From: Methylobacterium nonmethylotrophicum
GTDB taxonomy: Bacteria; Pseudomonadota; Alphaproteobacteria; Rhizobiales; Beijerinckiaceae
Reading direction: 5' to 3'
Assembly: GCF_004745635.1 (NCBI RefSeq)
Contig: NZ_SRLB01000001.1
Coordinates: 496,001 to 560,000, forward strand
Length of the DNA stretch: 64,000 nt
Under the pieces are notes generated by a model. It worked only from the letters and a program-made list of their open reading frames with translations. It was not told where the DNA came from and ran no database searches. Positions within the stretch are counted from its first letter, which is position 1. Every line of letters begins with the position of its first letter. Below are positions 42,545-51,832 of the stretch, one piece after another. The position numbers and the translations under genes are program-made.

Positions 42545-42570
42545 GGTAGCGGGTAGCGCTACCCGCTACC
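42545..42570. promoter_or_regulatory. Perfect 26-bp palindrome, probable KfrA-like operator
   Basis: The half site is GGTAGCGGGTAGC and the whole 26 bp is exactly self-complementary. It lies 97 bp before the KfrA-like gene and about 146 bp before the divergent TIR gene. KfrA-type proteins autoregulate by binding inverted repeats at their own promoters. A 23/26 copy lies at 34907-34932. Confidence 0.65.
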
Positions 42571-42666
42571 TGCCCGCGGAGTCGCGCTTCCGCGCTCCCG
42601 CGGGGCCCGCCCGCAGCGCCCGCTTAACCTCCCTCGGTCATGCTTCCCGCACCCAGGGGAGCGCCC

Positions 42667-43359
42667 ATGCCGTCCGAGTTCACCGTCTTCCTCGTCGCCG
42701 ACGCCCTGCTCGCCAAGGGCGAGCGCCCGAGCCTGCGCAAGATGCGCGAGGCCCTCCCCACCGGCGGCTCCCCGCGCGAGGTCTGCAAGCACCTGCGCGC
42801 CTGGCGCAAGAAGCGCGGCTACGACCCCAAGCTCGAACCGACCGACATGTCGAAGGCGATGAAAGCCGCCGGCCTCGCCCTCGCCACGGACCTCTGGAAG
42901 CAGGCCAAGCGAGAGGCCACCCAGGCCTTCTCCCGCGAGCGCGAGGCCGCCGAGGCCACGGCCGCCGACGACAAGCAGGACCGCGAACACCTGCTCGGGA
43001 TGGTCGAGACCCTGCAGGCGGAAAACGCCGCGCTCGCCGTCCGGGCCAAGGCCGCCGAGAACGAGGCCGCCCGCGTCCAGGCCAGGCTCGCCAAGGTCGA
43101 GAACCAGCTCGACCGCTTCCGGGCCGAGGAGTTCTGGGACCGCGTGATGCAGGAGATAGCCGAACTCCTGACCGAGCGCGGCCCGCTGACGCCGACCGAG
43201 ATCCTGCCGGAGCTCAGGGCCGTGACGCTGCGCGGCGCCACCCTGCACAAGGAGCCCCTCACGCCGGGCACGCTCAAGAAGAAAATGGACGTCCGCGTCT
43301 TCCACGGTCGCTACTTCGAGCCGCGCGACGAGGGCCGATACGCCCGCAGGGCAGGCTGA
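42667..43359 (+). CDS. KfrA-like DNA-binding protein
   Basis: A 230-residue protein with the plasmid KfrA-type N-terminal DNA-binding domain (VFLVADALLAKGERPSLRKM, GGSPREVCKHLRAWRKKRGY, residues 8-50), then a long alpha-helical coiled coil (about 70-160, REREAAEATAADDKQDREHL, LQAENAALAVRAKAAENEAA), and a C-terminal block of about 60 residues (LTPTEILPELRAVTLRGA). Relatives regulate their own promoters and can help plasmid segregation. AGGGGAGC precedes the ATG at 42667. It probably controls the palindromes at 42545 and 34907. Its stop is 3 bp from that of the convergent kinase. Confidence 0.75.
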   Translation: MPSEFTVFLVADALLAKGERPSLRKMREALPTGGSPREVCKHLRAWRKKRGYDPKLEPTDMSKAMKAAGLALATDLWKQAKREATQAFSREREAAEATAADDKQDREHLLGMVETLQAENAALAVRAKAAENEAARVQARLAKVENQLDRFRAEEFWDRVMQEIAELLTERGPLTPTEILPELRAVTLRGATLHKEPLTPGTLKKKMDVRVFHGRYFEPRDEGRYARRAG

Positions 43360-43362
43360 AGG

Positions 43363-46300
43363 TCAGGCGTGCGCCAATTGGGCGAGGCTCGACGCGAGCT
43401 CGTCCTTGCGGAACGGCTTCGTCAGCCGCGGCAAGTCGGCCTCGACCCCTTCGCTCTCGGCGTAGCCCGAAACCAGGAGAACCGGCACGTCCGGTCGCAG
43501 GCCCTGGACCGTGCGGGCGAGGTCGGTCCCGGTGATGCCGGGCATGAGGTGGTCGGTCACCAGCAGGTCGAAGTGCCTCCCGCCCTCGACCAGCCGCATG
43601 GCTTCCTCGCCAGACGCCGCCTCGATGACCGCGTAGCCGAGCTCCACCAGCATGTCCGCCGTGCTCATGCGCACCAGCTCCTCGTCGTCGACCAGCAGCG
43701 CGGTGCCGCGCGTCAGCGGCGCCTCGGACATCTCCGCCGCGGGTTCCGCAGCCACAGGGGCCGTGGCGCTGTGCGGCAGCCACAGCTCGACGTTCGTGCC
43801 GAGCCCGGGCTTGCTCTGGATGGTCAACGCGCCGCCCAGCTGCGAGGCGAGGCCGTGCACCATCGAGAGGCCCAGGCCCGTGCCCTTGCCCACGCCCTTG
43901 GTCGAGAAGAAGGGCTCGACGGCGCGCCTGAGCGTGGCCTCGTCCATGCCCGCCCCGGTGTCGGCGACCGACAGCCGGACGTAGCCGCCCGGCCGAAGCT
44001 TCGCACGGTGGCGGGGCCCGACCGTCTCGGCGCTGGCCGAGATGCGCAGCGTGCCGCCCTCGGGCATGGCGTCCCGCGCGTTCACGCTCAGGTTCAGCAG
44101 CGCCATCTCCAACTGGTTCGGATCGGCCAGCGCGGGCGGCAACGTCTCGGGCGCGTCGACCACGACCTTGATCTGCGGCCCCGTCGTGCTCGCCACGAGA
44201 TCACCCATCCCGGCGACCAGCTTCGCGACGTCGACGGGAACCGATTGCAGCGGCTGCCGGCGCGCGAAGGCGAGCAGCCGCTGCACCAGCGTCTTGGCGC
44301 GCTCGGCCGACTGCATCGCGCCGGCGATCAGGCGCTGCTCGCGCTCGCCGCCAAGGCCGCGGCGCTGGAGCATGTCGAGCGAGCCGACGATGGGCGTCAG
44401 CAGGTTGTTGAAGTCATGCGCAACGCCGCCCGTAAGCTGGCCCATCGCCTCCATCTTCTGGCTCTGGCGTAGCGCCTCCTGGGCGGCTTCGAGCTCAACC
44501 CGGCGCCCCTTCTCCTCGGTGACGTCGCGGGTGATCGAGTAAAGCTTGCCGCCCTCGGGCACGGCCGCCCATGACAGCCAGCGCCAGCCGCCGTCCTTCG
44601 TGCGGTAGCGGTTTTCGAAGCGCAGCACCGGGTTGCCCTGCCGTACCTGCGCGAAGGCGGCGTCGCTCGCGGTGACGTCCTCCGGATGCACGAAGTCGCT
44701 GTACGGGCGGCTCTCCATCTCGCCCGCCGACCATCCGAGCGCCGCCGTCCAGGCCGGGTTCACCGCGTCGAAGGTGCCGGAGCCCATGTCGATGACGGAC
44801 AGCATGTCGAGGCTGTGCTGCCAGATCAGGCCGCGCTCGCGGGAGCGTTCGACCACCTGCCGTTCGAGGTCGGCGTTGAGCGCCAGCAGCGCCTCCTCGG
44901 CCTGCTTGCGGTCGTGGATGTCGACCGAGGCCCCGAACCAGCGCACGACCTCGCCCGTGGCCGGGTCGCGGTAGGGCTCGGCGCGGACCAGGAACCAGCG
45001 GAAGGCGCCGGAGGCCGAGCGGATGCGGTGCTCGACGAGGAACGTGCCGCCTGACCGCCTGGCCTCCTCGAACGCCACCATCGTGGCTTCGGCGTCGTCC
45101 GGATGGACGTGCGTAGCCGCCACCTCCGAGGCCGTCGTCGGCTCATAGGGGACGCCGGTGTAGTCTGACCACTGCTTGTTGAAGAACTCGGCACGCCCCT
45201 CCGCGTCGGTGATCCAGACGATCTGCGGAACGGCGTCGGCCATGAGCCGGAAGCGTGCCTCGCTCTCGCGCACGCGCTCCTCGGCCTCGCGGGTCGCGGT
45301 GATGTCCCGCGAGACCGCCAGGAGCTTCTCCGGTCGGCCGTCACGGCCGCCGACCGCGTTGACGATCACGTCCCACCAGCGCGGCGTACCCTTCAGGGTG
45401 AGGCAGAAGCCTTGGAATCGGCCGGTGCCGCCGCGCCTGGCCGTCTCGACCGCCGCCTCGGCCCGGTCCCGTTCCTCGCCCTGCCAGAACCCGGGCCAGT
45501 AGCCGCCGCGGATGAGGCCGAAGTCTTCGACCTCCATCGCGCACATGCCGCCCTCGCTCATGAACTCCAGGCGGCCGTCGAGATCGAGCACCTTGATGCA
45601 GTCGGCCGAGCTCGCGAGGATGCGTCGGTTGAACTCCTCGCTGGCCCGCAGGCGCTCCTCGGCAGCATGGCGTTCCGTGAGGTCGACGGTCACCACGAGC
45701 AGGTTGCCGGGCCGCCCGTCGGCATCCGGCAGGCGGGTGACCCGGCTGTTGGCCCAGGCGGTCGCCCCATCCGGCCTCAGGTAGCGCTTGTCCAGCGATG
45801 CGGCCTTACCTGTCCTCGCGGCCTGCTCGACCGCGTCATGGCTCCGCGTCACGTCCTCGGGATGCGTGACCTCGGCGATGCCCAGACGAAGGAGCTCGTC
45901 CGGCGTGCGTCCGAGGATGCGGCAGAGCTCCTCGTTGACCTTCAGGAAGCGGCCATCCGGCCCGGCTTCGGACAGTCCCACCGTCGCGGCGGCGAAGATC
46001 GCGGCGAGGCGCGCCTCGCTCTCCCTCAGCCCGCGCTCGCTCGCGACGCGCTCGGTCGTCTCCGCCAGGACGCACAGGACGCCCGCCGGCTGGCCGCCCT
46101 CGTCGAGCACCGGCGAGTAGTCGAGGTCCATCCAGACCTGCTCGGGGCGGCCGTGCCGATAAAGAGTGAGCTCCTGGTCCGTGTAGGAGAGCGTGCCGCC
46201 ACTGAGCCCGACGCGCATGACGTTGTCGTTGAAGTCGGCGACCTCGGGCCAACCCTCCCGGACCTTGGAGCCCAGCAGCTGCGGGTGCCGCCCGCCCGCG

Positions 46301-46527
46301 AAGACGGAGTAGGCGTCGTTGTAGAGCATCACCCCGTCCTCGGCCCACAGCATCACCATGGGTACCGGTGAACGGAGCAGGATCGAGGTCGCGGTTCGAA
46401 GGCTCTGCGGCCAGGTCTCGATTGGCCCGAGCGAGGTGACGGACCAGTCGCGCGAGGCAATGAGCCGTCCGCATTCGCCGCCAGCTAGCAGGGTTGCGCG
46501 GAACACTTCGGCCTGCGTGTCGGCCAA
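43363..46527 (-). CDS. Multi-PAS hybrid sensor histidine kinase
   Basis: A 1054-residue cytoplasmic kinase with no membrane segments. About five PAS/PAC units fill residues 1-685. The first is GAF/PAS-like ([20 protein letters not shown]), and others show HPEDV or HPDDAE blocks. The phosphoacceptor is H704 in [20 protein letters not shown]-binding boxes are [24 protein letters not shown] and [16 protein letters not shown]-terminal receiver domain has D992 ([13 protein letters not shown]) and the SGYAE and LTKPF blocks. The start is a TTG after GAGAGGACC. No partner regulator is adjacent. The signal is unknown. No flavin-binding LOV cysteine motif was found. Confidence 0.9.
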   Translation of the reverse strand: MADTQAEVFRATLLAGGECGRLIASRDWSVTSLGPIETWPQSLRTATSILLRSPVPMVMLWAEDGVMLYNDAYSVFAGGRHPQLLGSKVREGWPEVADFNDNVMRVGLSGGTLSYTDQELTLYRHGRPEQVWMDLDYSPVLDEGGQPAGVLCVLAETTERVASERGLRESEARLAAIFAAATVGLSEAGPDGRFLKVNEELCRILGRTPDELLRLGIAEVTHPEDVTRSHDAVEQAARTGKAASLDKRYLRPDGATAWANSRVTRLPDADGRPGNLLVVTVDLTERHAAEERLRASEEFNRRILASSADCIKVLDLDGRLEFMSEGGMCAMEVEDFGLIRGGYWPGFWQGEERDRAEAAVETARRGGTGRFQGFCLTLKGTPRWWDVIVNAVGGRDGRPEKLLAVSRDITATREAEERVRESEARFRLMADAVPQIVWITDAEGRAEFFNKQWSDYTGVPYEPTTASEVAATHVHPDDAEATMVAFEEARRSGGTFLVEHRIRSASGAFRWFLVRAEPYRDPATGEVVRWFGASVDIHDRKQAEEALLALNADLERQVVERSRERGLIWQHSLDMLSVIDMGSGTFDAVNPAWTAALGWSAGEMESRPYSDFVHPEDVTASDAAFAQVRQGNPVLRFENRYRTKDGGWRWLSWAAVPEGGKLYSITRDVTEEKGRRVELEAAQEALRQSQKMEAMGQLTGGVAHDFNNLLTPIVGSLDMLQRRGLGGEREQRLIAGAMQSAERAKTLVQRLLAFARRQPLQSVPVDVAKLVAGMGDLVASTTGPQIKVVVDAPETLPPALADPNQLEMALLNLSVNARDAMPEGGTLRISASAETVGPRHRAKLRPGGYVRLSVADTGAGMDEATLRRAVEPFFSTKGVGKGTGLGLSMVHGLASQLGGALTIQSKPGLGTNVELWLPHSATAPVAAEPAAEMSEAPLTRGTALLVDDEELVRMSTADMLVELGYAVIEAASGEEAMRLVEGGRHFDLLVTDHLMPGITGTDLARTVQGLRPDVPVLLVSGYAESEGVEADLPRLTKPFRKDELASSLAQLAHA

Positions 46528-46722
46528 GCTCGGTCCTCTCGGAATAGGGTCGGCAGGAGATCGTTGGAAGGTCCCACTTAGTACGTCCGGTTGGCTCCGT
46601 CATGAGCTACCCGCAAGGGCGCGGCGGCTTCGCACCGGTAATTGCCGGAGGCCTGCGCCCTTGGTTGGCGGTGAACGGCGAGGCCATGCACCGCCCTCCC
46701 GATAGGGGAGGGGAAGCCTAGG

Positions 46723-47469
46723 TCAGCGCTTCACGAACCCAATGTCCGCGGCGACGCCCTTCAGGCGCTCAGGCTCGCGCTCCTTCCGCTCGCTGTAACG
46801 GTCCACGAGGTAGTCGGCCCGCCCGCGGGTCAGCAGCGTGAACTTCATCAGCTCCTCGCAGACGTCCACGACACGGTCGTAGAGCGGCCCCGGCTTCATC
46901 CGGCCGGCGTCGTCGAACTCCTTGTAGGCCATCGGAACCGATGACTGGTTCGGGATGGTGACCATCCGCATCCAGCGCCCGAGGATGCGGAGGCTGTTGA
47001 CCGCGTTGAAGCTCTGCGAGCCGCCCGAGACCTGCATCACCGCGAGCGTCCGGCCCTGCGTCGGCCGTACCGACCCTTCGCTCAGCGGCAGCCAGTCGAT
47101 CTGGCTCTTCATCACGCCGGTCAGGTTTCCGTGCCGCTCCGGGCTGACCCAGACCTGGCCCTCCGACCAGATCGAGAGATGGCGGAGCTCCTGCACCTTC
47201 GGGTGGTCGGCGGTTGCGTCGTCCGGCAGCGGCAGCCCGTCAGCGTGGAAGATGCGCACCTCGCCTCCCATGGCCTCCAGCAGACGCGCCGCCTCGTAGG
47301 CCAAGAAGCGGCTGAAGGACCGCTCCCGGAGCGACCCGTAGAGGACCAGGAATCGAGGCGCATGGTCGAGCGGCGTCGGCGGCGCCATCCGCTCCTGGCT
47401 CGGCACCTGGAAATGCGCCTCGGAGAGGTTCGGCATCCCGTCGGAGAACGGCTGCTGGGGCTTGTCCAA
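46723..47469 (-). CDS. arsH: Organoarsenical oxidase/NADPH-FMN reductase ArsH
   Basis: A 248-residue flavodoxin-like NADPH:FMN oxidoreductase, which oxidises trivalent organoarsenicals to the less toxic pentavalent forms. The FMN phosphate loop is [20 protein letters not shown] near residue 43. [22 protein letters not shown] near 108 and [21 protein letters not shown] near 145 are ArsH signatures. It starts with a TTG at 47469. An in-frame ATG at 47436 is an alternative. It is divergent from arsR across a 50-bp gap containing an ArsR-type operator. Confidence 0.92.
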   Translation of the reverse strand: MDKPQQPFSDGMPNLSEAHFQVPSQERMAPPTPLDHAPRFLVLYGSLRERSFSRFLAYEAARLLEAMGGEVRIFHADGLPLPDDATADHPKVQELRHLSIWSEGQVWVSPERHGNLTGVMKSQIDWLPLSEGSVRPTQGRTLAVMQVSGGSQSFNAVNSLRILGRWMRMVTIPNQSSVPMAYKEFDDAGRMKPGPLYDRVVDVCEELMKFTLLTRGRADYLVDRYSERKEREPERLKGVAADIGFVKR

Positions 47470-47490
47470 GGCGCTTCAATCCTCTACGTT

Positions 47491-47504
47491 TCAACGATAG
47501 TTGA
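47491..47504. promoter_or_regulatory. Probable ArsR operator between arsH and arsR
   Basis: TCAACGATAGTTGA is an imperfect palindrome (TCAAC/GTTGA arms) in the 50-bp gap between divergent arsH and arsR. An ArsR dimer here could repress both directions. The assignment is from symmetry and position. Confidence 0.5.
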
Positions 47505-47519
47505 TATGTAGGTCATTCG

Positions 47520-47879
47520 ATGGACGAACGGCAAGCCCTCGCCGCCTTCGCGGCCCTCGGCCAGGAGCATCGGCTCCGGGTCGTGCGCGCCCTGGTCGCC
47601 GCCGGCCCGGAGGGGCTCGCCGCCGGCGTCCTCGCCGAGACGGTGAACGTCGCCGGCAACAACCTGTCCTTCCACCTGAAGGAACTCTCGCACGCCGGGC
47701 TGATCACCTCCCGGCGCGAGGGCAAGTCGGTCATCTACAGCGCCGCCTACGCAGGGCTGTCCGACCTCGTCCAGTTCCTCATGCGCGACTGCTGCCAGGG
47801 CCACCCCGAGGTGTGCGCCCCGGCCGTCGCCGCGCTCGCCGCCTGCGACTGCACCACCGGGGACGCCCTCCATGCCTGA
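47520..47879 (+). CDS. arsR: ArsR-family arsenic-responsive repressor (copy 1)
   Basis: A 119-residue winged-helix repressor (FAALGQEHRLRVVRALVAAG, then VAGNNLSFHLKELSHAGLITSRREGKSVIYSA). Arsenite-binding cysteines are absent from the recognition helix. A cluster lies in the C-terminal part (RDCCQGHPEVC and AACDCTTGD, residues 84-113), like ArsR types with a C-terminal metalloid site. It heads the arsR-arsC-arsC-acr3 operon and overlaps the next gene by 8 bp. Confidence 0.92.
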   Translation: MDERQALAAFAALGQEHRLRVVRALVAAGPEGLAAGVLAETVNVAGNNLSFHLKELSHAGLITSRREGKSVIYSAAYAGLSDLVQFLMRDCCQGHPEVCAPAVAALAACDCTTGDALHA

Positions 47880-48399
47880 GCCCGCCTACAACGTCCTGTT
47901 CCTCTGCACCGGCAACTCGGCCCGCTCGATCCTGACCGAGGCCATGCTCAACAAGGACGGCGGCGGGCGCTTCCGCGCGTTCTCCGCCGGCAGCCAACCG
48001 AAGGGCGAGCCGCACCCGATGGCGCTGCAGGTCCTGCGGGAGAGCGACTACCCGACCGAGGGCCTGCGCTCGAAGTCATGGGACGAGTTCGCCGGGCCCG
48101 ACGCCCCCGTCATGGATTTCGTTCTCACCGTCTGCGACAACGCCGCCGGCGAGGCGTGCCCGTACTGGCCGGGCCAGCCGGTGACGGCCCACTGGGGCAT
48201 CGAGGACCCCGCCGCGGCGGAGGGCTCCGAGATGGAGCGCAAGCGCGCCTTCGTCACCGCCCAGCGCTACCTCAAGAATCGGATCGCGGCCTTCGTCGCC
48301 CTGCCGCTCGGCAGCCTCGACCAGGTCGCGCTGTCGTCGAAGGTCCGCGAGATCGGCCAGATGGCCGGCGCGACCTCGGCCCGCCCGGAGGTCGCGTGA
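47872..48399 (+). CDS. arsC: Arsenate reductase, thioredoxin-coupled LMW-phosphatase type
   Basis: A 175-residue arsenate reductase of the low-molecular-weight phosphatase fold. The P-loop LFLCTGNSARSILTEAML at residues 9-26 holds the nucleophilic cysteine in C-x5-R. The later CDNAAGEACPYWPG (about 85-98) supplies the resolving cysteines. It reduces As(V) to As(III) for export by Acr3. The start overlaps arsR by 8 bp, and its stop overlaps the next gene's ATG by 1 bp. Confidence 0.93.
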   Translation: MPEPAYNVLFLCTGNSARSILTEAMLNKDGGGRFRAFSAGSQPKGEPHPMALQVLRESDYPTEGLRSKSWDEFAGPDAPVMDFVLTVCDNAAGEACPYWPGQPVTAHWGIEDPAAAEGSEMERKRAFVTAQRYLKNRIAAFVALPLGSLDQVALSSKVREIGQMAGATSARPEVA

Positions 48400-48824
48400 T
48401 GGACGTCGTCATCTATCACAATCCCGCCTGCGGCACGTCCCGCAACACCCTGGCGATGATCCGCAACGCCGGCGTCGAGCCGCACGTGGTCGAGTACCTG
48501 AAGACGCCTCCGAGCCGGGCGCTCCTCAAGCAGATGCTCGCCCGCGCGGGCCTCTCGGTCCGGGACGCGCTGCGCGAGAAGGGCACGCCCTACGCCGACC
48601 TCGGCCTCGGCGACCCGGCGCTGACCGACGAGCAGCTCCTCGACGCGGTCGAGGCGCACCCGGTCCTGCTGAACCGTCCCTTGGTGGTGAGCCCGAAAGG
48701 CGTGCGCCTGTGCCGGCCGTCGGAGGCGGTGCTCGACCTCCTGCCGGACCAGCAGGGGGAGTTCGTGAAGGAGGACGGCGAGCGCGTCGTCGACGAGCGC
48801 GGCCGCCGCGTCGCCACCGCTTGA
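48399..48824 (+). CDS. arsC: Arsenate reductase, glutaredoxin-coupled type
   Basis: A 141-residue ArsC of the Spx/ArsC thioredoxin-fold family. The catalytic cysteine is in YHNPACGTSRNTLAMI at about residue 12. VEYLKTPPSRALLKQML and HPVLLNRPLVVSPKGVRLCRPSEAVL give the glutaredoxin-dependent class pattern, including the arginine that binds arsenate (NRP). It is unrelated in fold to the preceding ArsC, so the operon encodes two independent ways to reduce arsenate. Confidence 0.93.
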   Translation: MDVVIYHNPACGTSRNTLAMIRNAGVEPHVVEYLKTPPSRALLKQMLARAGLSVRDALREKGTPYADLGLGDPALTDEQLLDAVEAHPVLLNRPLVVSPKGVRLCRPSEAVLDLLPDQQGEFVKEDGERVVDERGRRVATA

Positions 48825-48831
48825 GTACACC

Positions 48832-49896
48832 ATGAGCACCTTCGAACGCTACCTGACCCTCTGGGTCGTCCTCTGCATCGTCGCCGGCATCGCGCTCGGC
48901 CATGTCATGCCGGGCTTCTTCCACGCCGTCGGCGCCGCCGAGGTCGCCAAGGTGAACCTGCCGGTCGCCGTCCTGATCTGGCTCATGGTCATCCCCATGC
49001 TGCTCAAGATCGACTTCGCCTCGCTGCGCCACGTCGGGCGGCACTGGCGCGGCATCGGCGTGACGCTGTTCATCAACTGGGCGGTGAAGCCCTTCTCGAT
49101 GGCGGCGCTCGGCTGGCTGTTCATCGGCTACCTGTTCCGGCCATACCTGCCGACCGACCAAGTCGACAGCTACATCGCCGGGCTCATCATCCTGGCGGCG
49201 GCTCCCTGCACCGCCATGGTGTTCGTGTGGTCGAACCTGACGCGCGGCGAGCCGCACTTCACCCTGAGCCAGGTGGCGCTCAACGACACCATCATGGTGG
49301 TGGCCTTCGCCCCCATCGTCGGCCTGCTGCTCGGGCTCTCGGCCATCACGGTACCCTGGGGTACGCTGGTGCTGTCGGTCGTGCTCTACATCGTCATCCC
49401 AGTGATCATCGCCCAGGTCGTGCGCCGCGCCCTCCTCGCCTCGGGTGGGCAGGCGGCGCTGGACCGGCTCCTCGCCAGGCTCGGGCCGGCCTCGCTCGTC
49501 GCGCTCCTGGCGACCCTGGTGCTGCTGTTCGGCTTCCAGGGCGAGCAGATCCTGGCGCAGCCGGCGGTGATCGGCCTGCTCGCGGTGCCCATCCTCATCC
49601 AGGTCTACCTGAACTCGGGGCTGGCCTACCTCCTGAACCGCGCCGCGGGCGAGCAGCACTGCGTCGCCGGCCCCTCGGCGCTGATCGGCGCCTCGAACTT
49701 CTTCGAGCTCGCGGTGGCCGCCGCCATCAGCCTGTTCGGCTTCAACTCGGGCGCGGCGCTCGCCACCGTGGTCGGCGTCCTGATCGAGGTGCCGGTCATG
49801 CTGTCGGTGGTGTGGATCGTGAACCGGAGCCAGGGCTGGTACGAGCGGGGGGCGAACCGGCGAGCGGCCTTGAAGCCGGTTTCACGTCAGGCGTGA
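48832..49896 (+). CDS. acr3: Arsenite efflux permease Acr3
   Basis: A 354-residue membrane transporter of the ACR3 (BART superfamily) group that extrudes As(III). Ten membrane segments are visible. Key blocks are FINWAVKPFSMAALGWLF near residue 80, AAPCTAMVFVWSNLTRGEP near 123 with the conserved arsenite-binding cysteine, and GASNFFELAVAAAISLFG near 285. It is the final gene of the first ars operon, 7 bp after the second arsC. Confidence 0.95.
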   Translation: MSTFERYLTLWVVLCIVAGIALGHVMPGFFHAVGAAEVAKVNLPVAVLIWLMVIPMLLKIDFASLRHVGRHWRGIGVTLFINWAVKPFSMAALGWLFIGYLFRPYLPTDQVDSYIAGLIILAAAPCTAMVFVWSNLTRGEPHFTLSQVALNDTIMVVAFAPIVGLLLGLSAITVPWGTLVLSVVLYIVIPVIIAQVVRRALLASGGQAALDRLLARLGPASLVALLATLVLLFGFQGEQILAQPAVIGLLAVPILIQVYLNSGLAYLLNRAAGEQHCVAGPSALIGASNFFELAVAAAISLFGFNSGAALATVVGVLIEVPVMLSVVWIVNRSQGWYERGANRRAALKPVSRQA

Positions 49897-50033
49897 CCAC
49901 CACGGTGCGGACAGCGCCTGCCCGCACCGTCCTTCCGACTGTCAAGGCTTAGCACGGGAGCGCTCGTTCAATCGCCGGCCGGCCGCCAAGTCTCGGGACC
50001 TCCCGGTCCGACTGGTGGCTGATGGAACCCTCC

Positions 50034-50049
50034 TTCGAACATCGTCGAA
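50034..50049. promoter_or_regulatory. Probable operator for the second arsR unit
   Basis: TTCGAACATCGTCGAA has TTCGA/TCGAA arms and lies about 43 bp before the chosen arsR2 start. It differs from the operator at 47491, so the two repressors may recognise different sites. Confidence 0.4.
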
Positions 50050-50091
50050 TTAATGCTTGCCTCCCGCACCGGAGTGGGCAATGTTATTTCC

Positions 50092-50409
50092 ATGAATGTC
50101 GAACAAGTCGCCAAGCAGCTCGAAGCCCTGGGCAGCCCCGCCCGGCTCCGGATCTACCGGGCGCTGGTGCGGGCCGGGCACGCCGGGCTGCCGGTGCGCC
50201 AGTTGCAGGAGCGCGTCGGCATCTCCGCCGCCTCGACGCTGTCGCACCACCTGCACCGGCTGATCCTGACCGGCCTGGTTTCGCAGGAGCGGCAGGCCAC
50301 TACCCTGATCTGCCGCGCCATCTACCCCGCCATGAACGACCTCGTCGGGTTCCTCGCGGACGAGTGCTGCGCCGACGAGACCTGCTCCGGGACGGGAGAG
50401 GCGGCCTGA
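50092..50409 (+). CDS. arsR: ArsR-family repressor (copy 2)
   Basis: A 105-residue winged-helix repressor (VEQVAKQLEALGSPARLRIY, VRQLQERVGISAASTLSHHLHRLILTGLVSQER). The metalloid site is probably the C-terminal ECCADETC cluster at residues 93-100. It is only distantly similar to the first ArsR in this island. The start at 50092 is preferred. An in-frame ATG at 50053 is close to the proposed operator. It leads a second transcription unit with the flavoprotein and MFS genes. Confidence 0.88.
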   Translation: MNVEQVAKQLEALGSPARLRIYRALVRAGHAGLPVRQLQERVGISAASTLSHHLHRLILTGLVSQERQATTLICRAIYPAMNDLVGFLADECCADETCSGTGEAA

Positions 50410-50455
50410 TGCCGTGTCCTTTATTTCGGTAATTCCAGAAATTATGGAGGAGAAC

Positions 50456-51832
50456 ATGCCAGACACGAAGCTGCCGGTCGCGGTCATCGGCGCCGGTCCG
50501 GTCGGCTTGGCGGCGGCCGTCCACCTCCTCGACCGCGGCCTGCCGGTGCGCGTCTACGAGGCGGGCCCGGAGGTCGGCTCCCACGTGCGGGTGTGGGGGC
50601 ACGTGCGGCTGTTCTCCCCATGGCGGTACGACGTCGACCCGGCGGCCCGAGCGCTCCTGGAGGCGGCGGGTTGGAACGCCCCGCCCGAGGACGGCTTCCC
50701 GACCGGCCACGAACTGGTCGACCGCTACCTGGCGCCCCTCGCGGCCACGCCCGGGCTGGCCGGGGCCGTCGAGACCGGCGCGCGGGTGACGGCGCTCGGG
50801 CGCCTCGGCATCGACAAGGTCACCAGCCGCGACCGGTCCAATGCGCCCTTCGTCCTGACGATTGTCGATGCCGGCGGGAGCACCCGCCGCGACCTGGCGC
50901 GGGCGGTCGTCGATGCGTCGGGAACCTGGGGGCAGCCGAACCCGCTCGGCGCGGGCGGCCTGCCGGCGGACGGCGAGGCGGACCTTTCGGACCGGATCGC
51001 CACGGGCATCCCGGACGTGCTGGGTCGCGACCGGGCCGGATACGCCGGCCGGACCACGCTGGTGGTCGGCGCCGGCCACTCCGCCGCCAACGTGCTCATC
51101 GACCTCGCGCACCTCGCCGACGAGGCCGAGGGGACGGCGGCCCTGTGGGCGACCCGCGGGACCGACCTGTCGCGCGTCTACGGCGGAGGGGAGGCCGACG
51201 AGCTCGCCGGCCGCGGCGACCTCGGCGCGCGTCTACGCGGCTTGGTCGAGGGTGGCCGGGTACCCCTGGAGCGGGGGTTCGCCGTCACCGCCGTGCGGAC
51301 GTGCTGCGGACGCCTCATGGTCGACGGCGTCACCGCGGAGGGGCCACGCACCCTCGGCCCGGTGGACCGGATCGTCGCCGCGACCGGGCAGCGCCCCGAC
51401 CTCGCCCTGACGCGGGAGCTGCGCGTCGACCTCGACCCCTGGCTGGAGAGCGTGCGCGCGCTTGGGCCGATGATCGACCCGAACGCGCATTCATGCGGCT
51501 CAGTCGAGCCGCACGGGCACCGCGAGGTGTCCCACCCCGAGCCCGGCCTCTACACCGTGGGCATCAAGTCGTACGGGCGGGCACCGACCTTCCTGATGCT
51601 GACGGGGTACGAGCAGGTCCGCTCGGTGGCCGCCGCGCTGGCGGGGGACCTCGCCGCCGCGGACGACGTGCACCTCGTCCTGCCGCAGACCGGGGTGTGC
51701 TCGGCGTCCCGCGGAGACGCCGATGCGGACGGGTGCTGCGGCGGCCCCGAACCAGCTGTGACGGAGACCTGTTGCCCGTCGGCGCCGGCGCGGCGCCCGG
51801 CATCGGCGTCCTGCTGCGGCGTACCGGCATGA
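50456..51832 (+). CDS. FAD/NAD(P)-dependent oxidoreductase of the ars island (ArsO-like)
   Basis: A 458-residue flavoprotein with two Rossmann motifs: FAD-binding VAVIGAGPVGLAAAVHLLDRG at the N-terminus and NAD(P)-binding TTLVVGAGHSAANVLIDLAH near residue 200. DRIVAATGQRPDL near 303 is the usual ATG motif. The last 55 residues carry several CC pairs (DGCCGGP, TETCCPS, SASCCG), which may bind arsenite or another thiophilic metalloid. Flavin monooxygenase-like ArsO proteins occur in ars operons. The exact reaction is unknown. GGAGGAG precedes the ATG. The next gene overlaps it by 4 bp. Confidence 0.8.
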   Translation: MPDTKLPVAVIGAGPVGLAAAVHLLDRGLPVRVYEAGPEVGSHVRVWGHVRLFSPWRYDVDPAARALLEAAGWNAPPEDGFPTGHELVDRYLAPLAATPGLAGAVETGARVTALGRLGIDKVTSRDRSNAPFVLTIVDAGGSTRRDLARAVVDASGTWGQPNPLGAGGLPADGEADLSDRIATGIPDVLGRDRAGYAGRTTLVVGAGHSAANVLIDLAHLADEAEGTAALWATRGTDLSRVYGGGEADELAGRGDLGARLRGLVEGGRVPLERGFAVTAVRTCCGRLMVDGVTAEGPRTLGPVDRIVAATGQRPDLALTRELRVDLDPWLESVRALGPMIDPNAHSCGSVEPHGHREVSHPEPGLYTVGIKSYGRAPTFLMLTGYEQVRSVAAALAGDLAAADDVHLVLPQTGVCSASRGDADADGCCGGPEPAVTETCCPSAPARRPASASCCGVPA

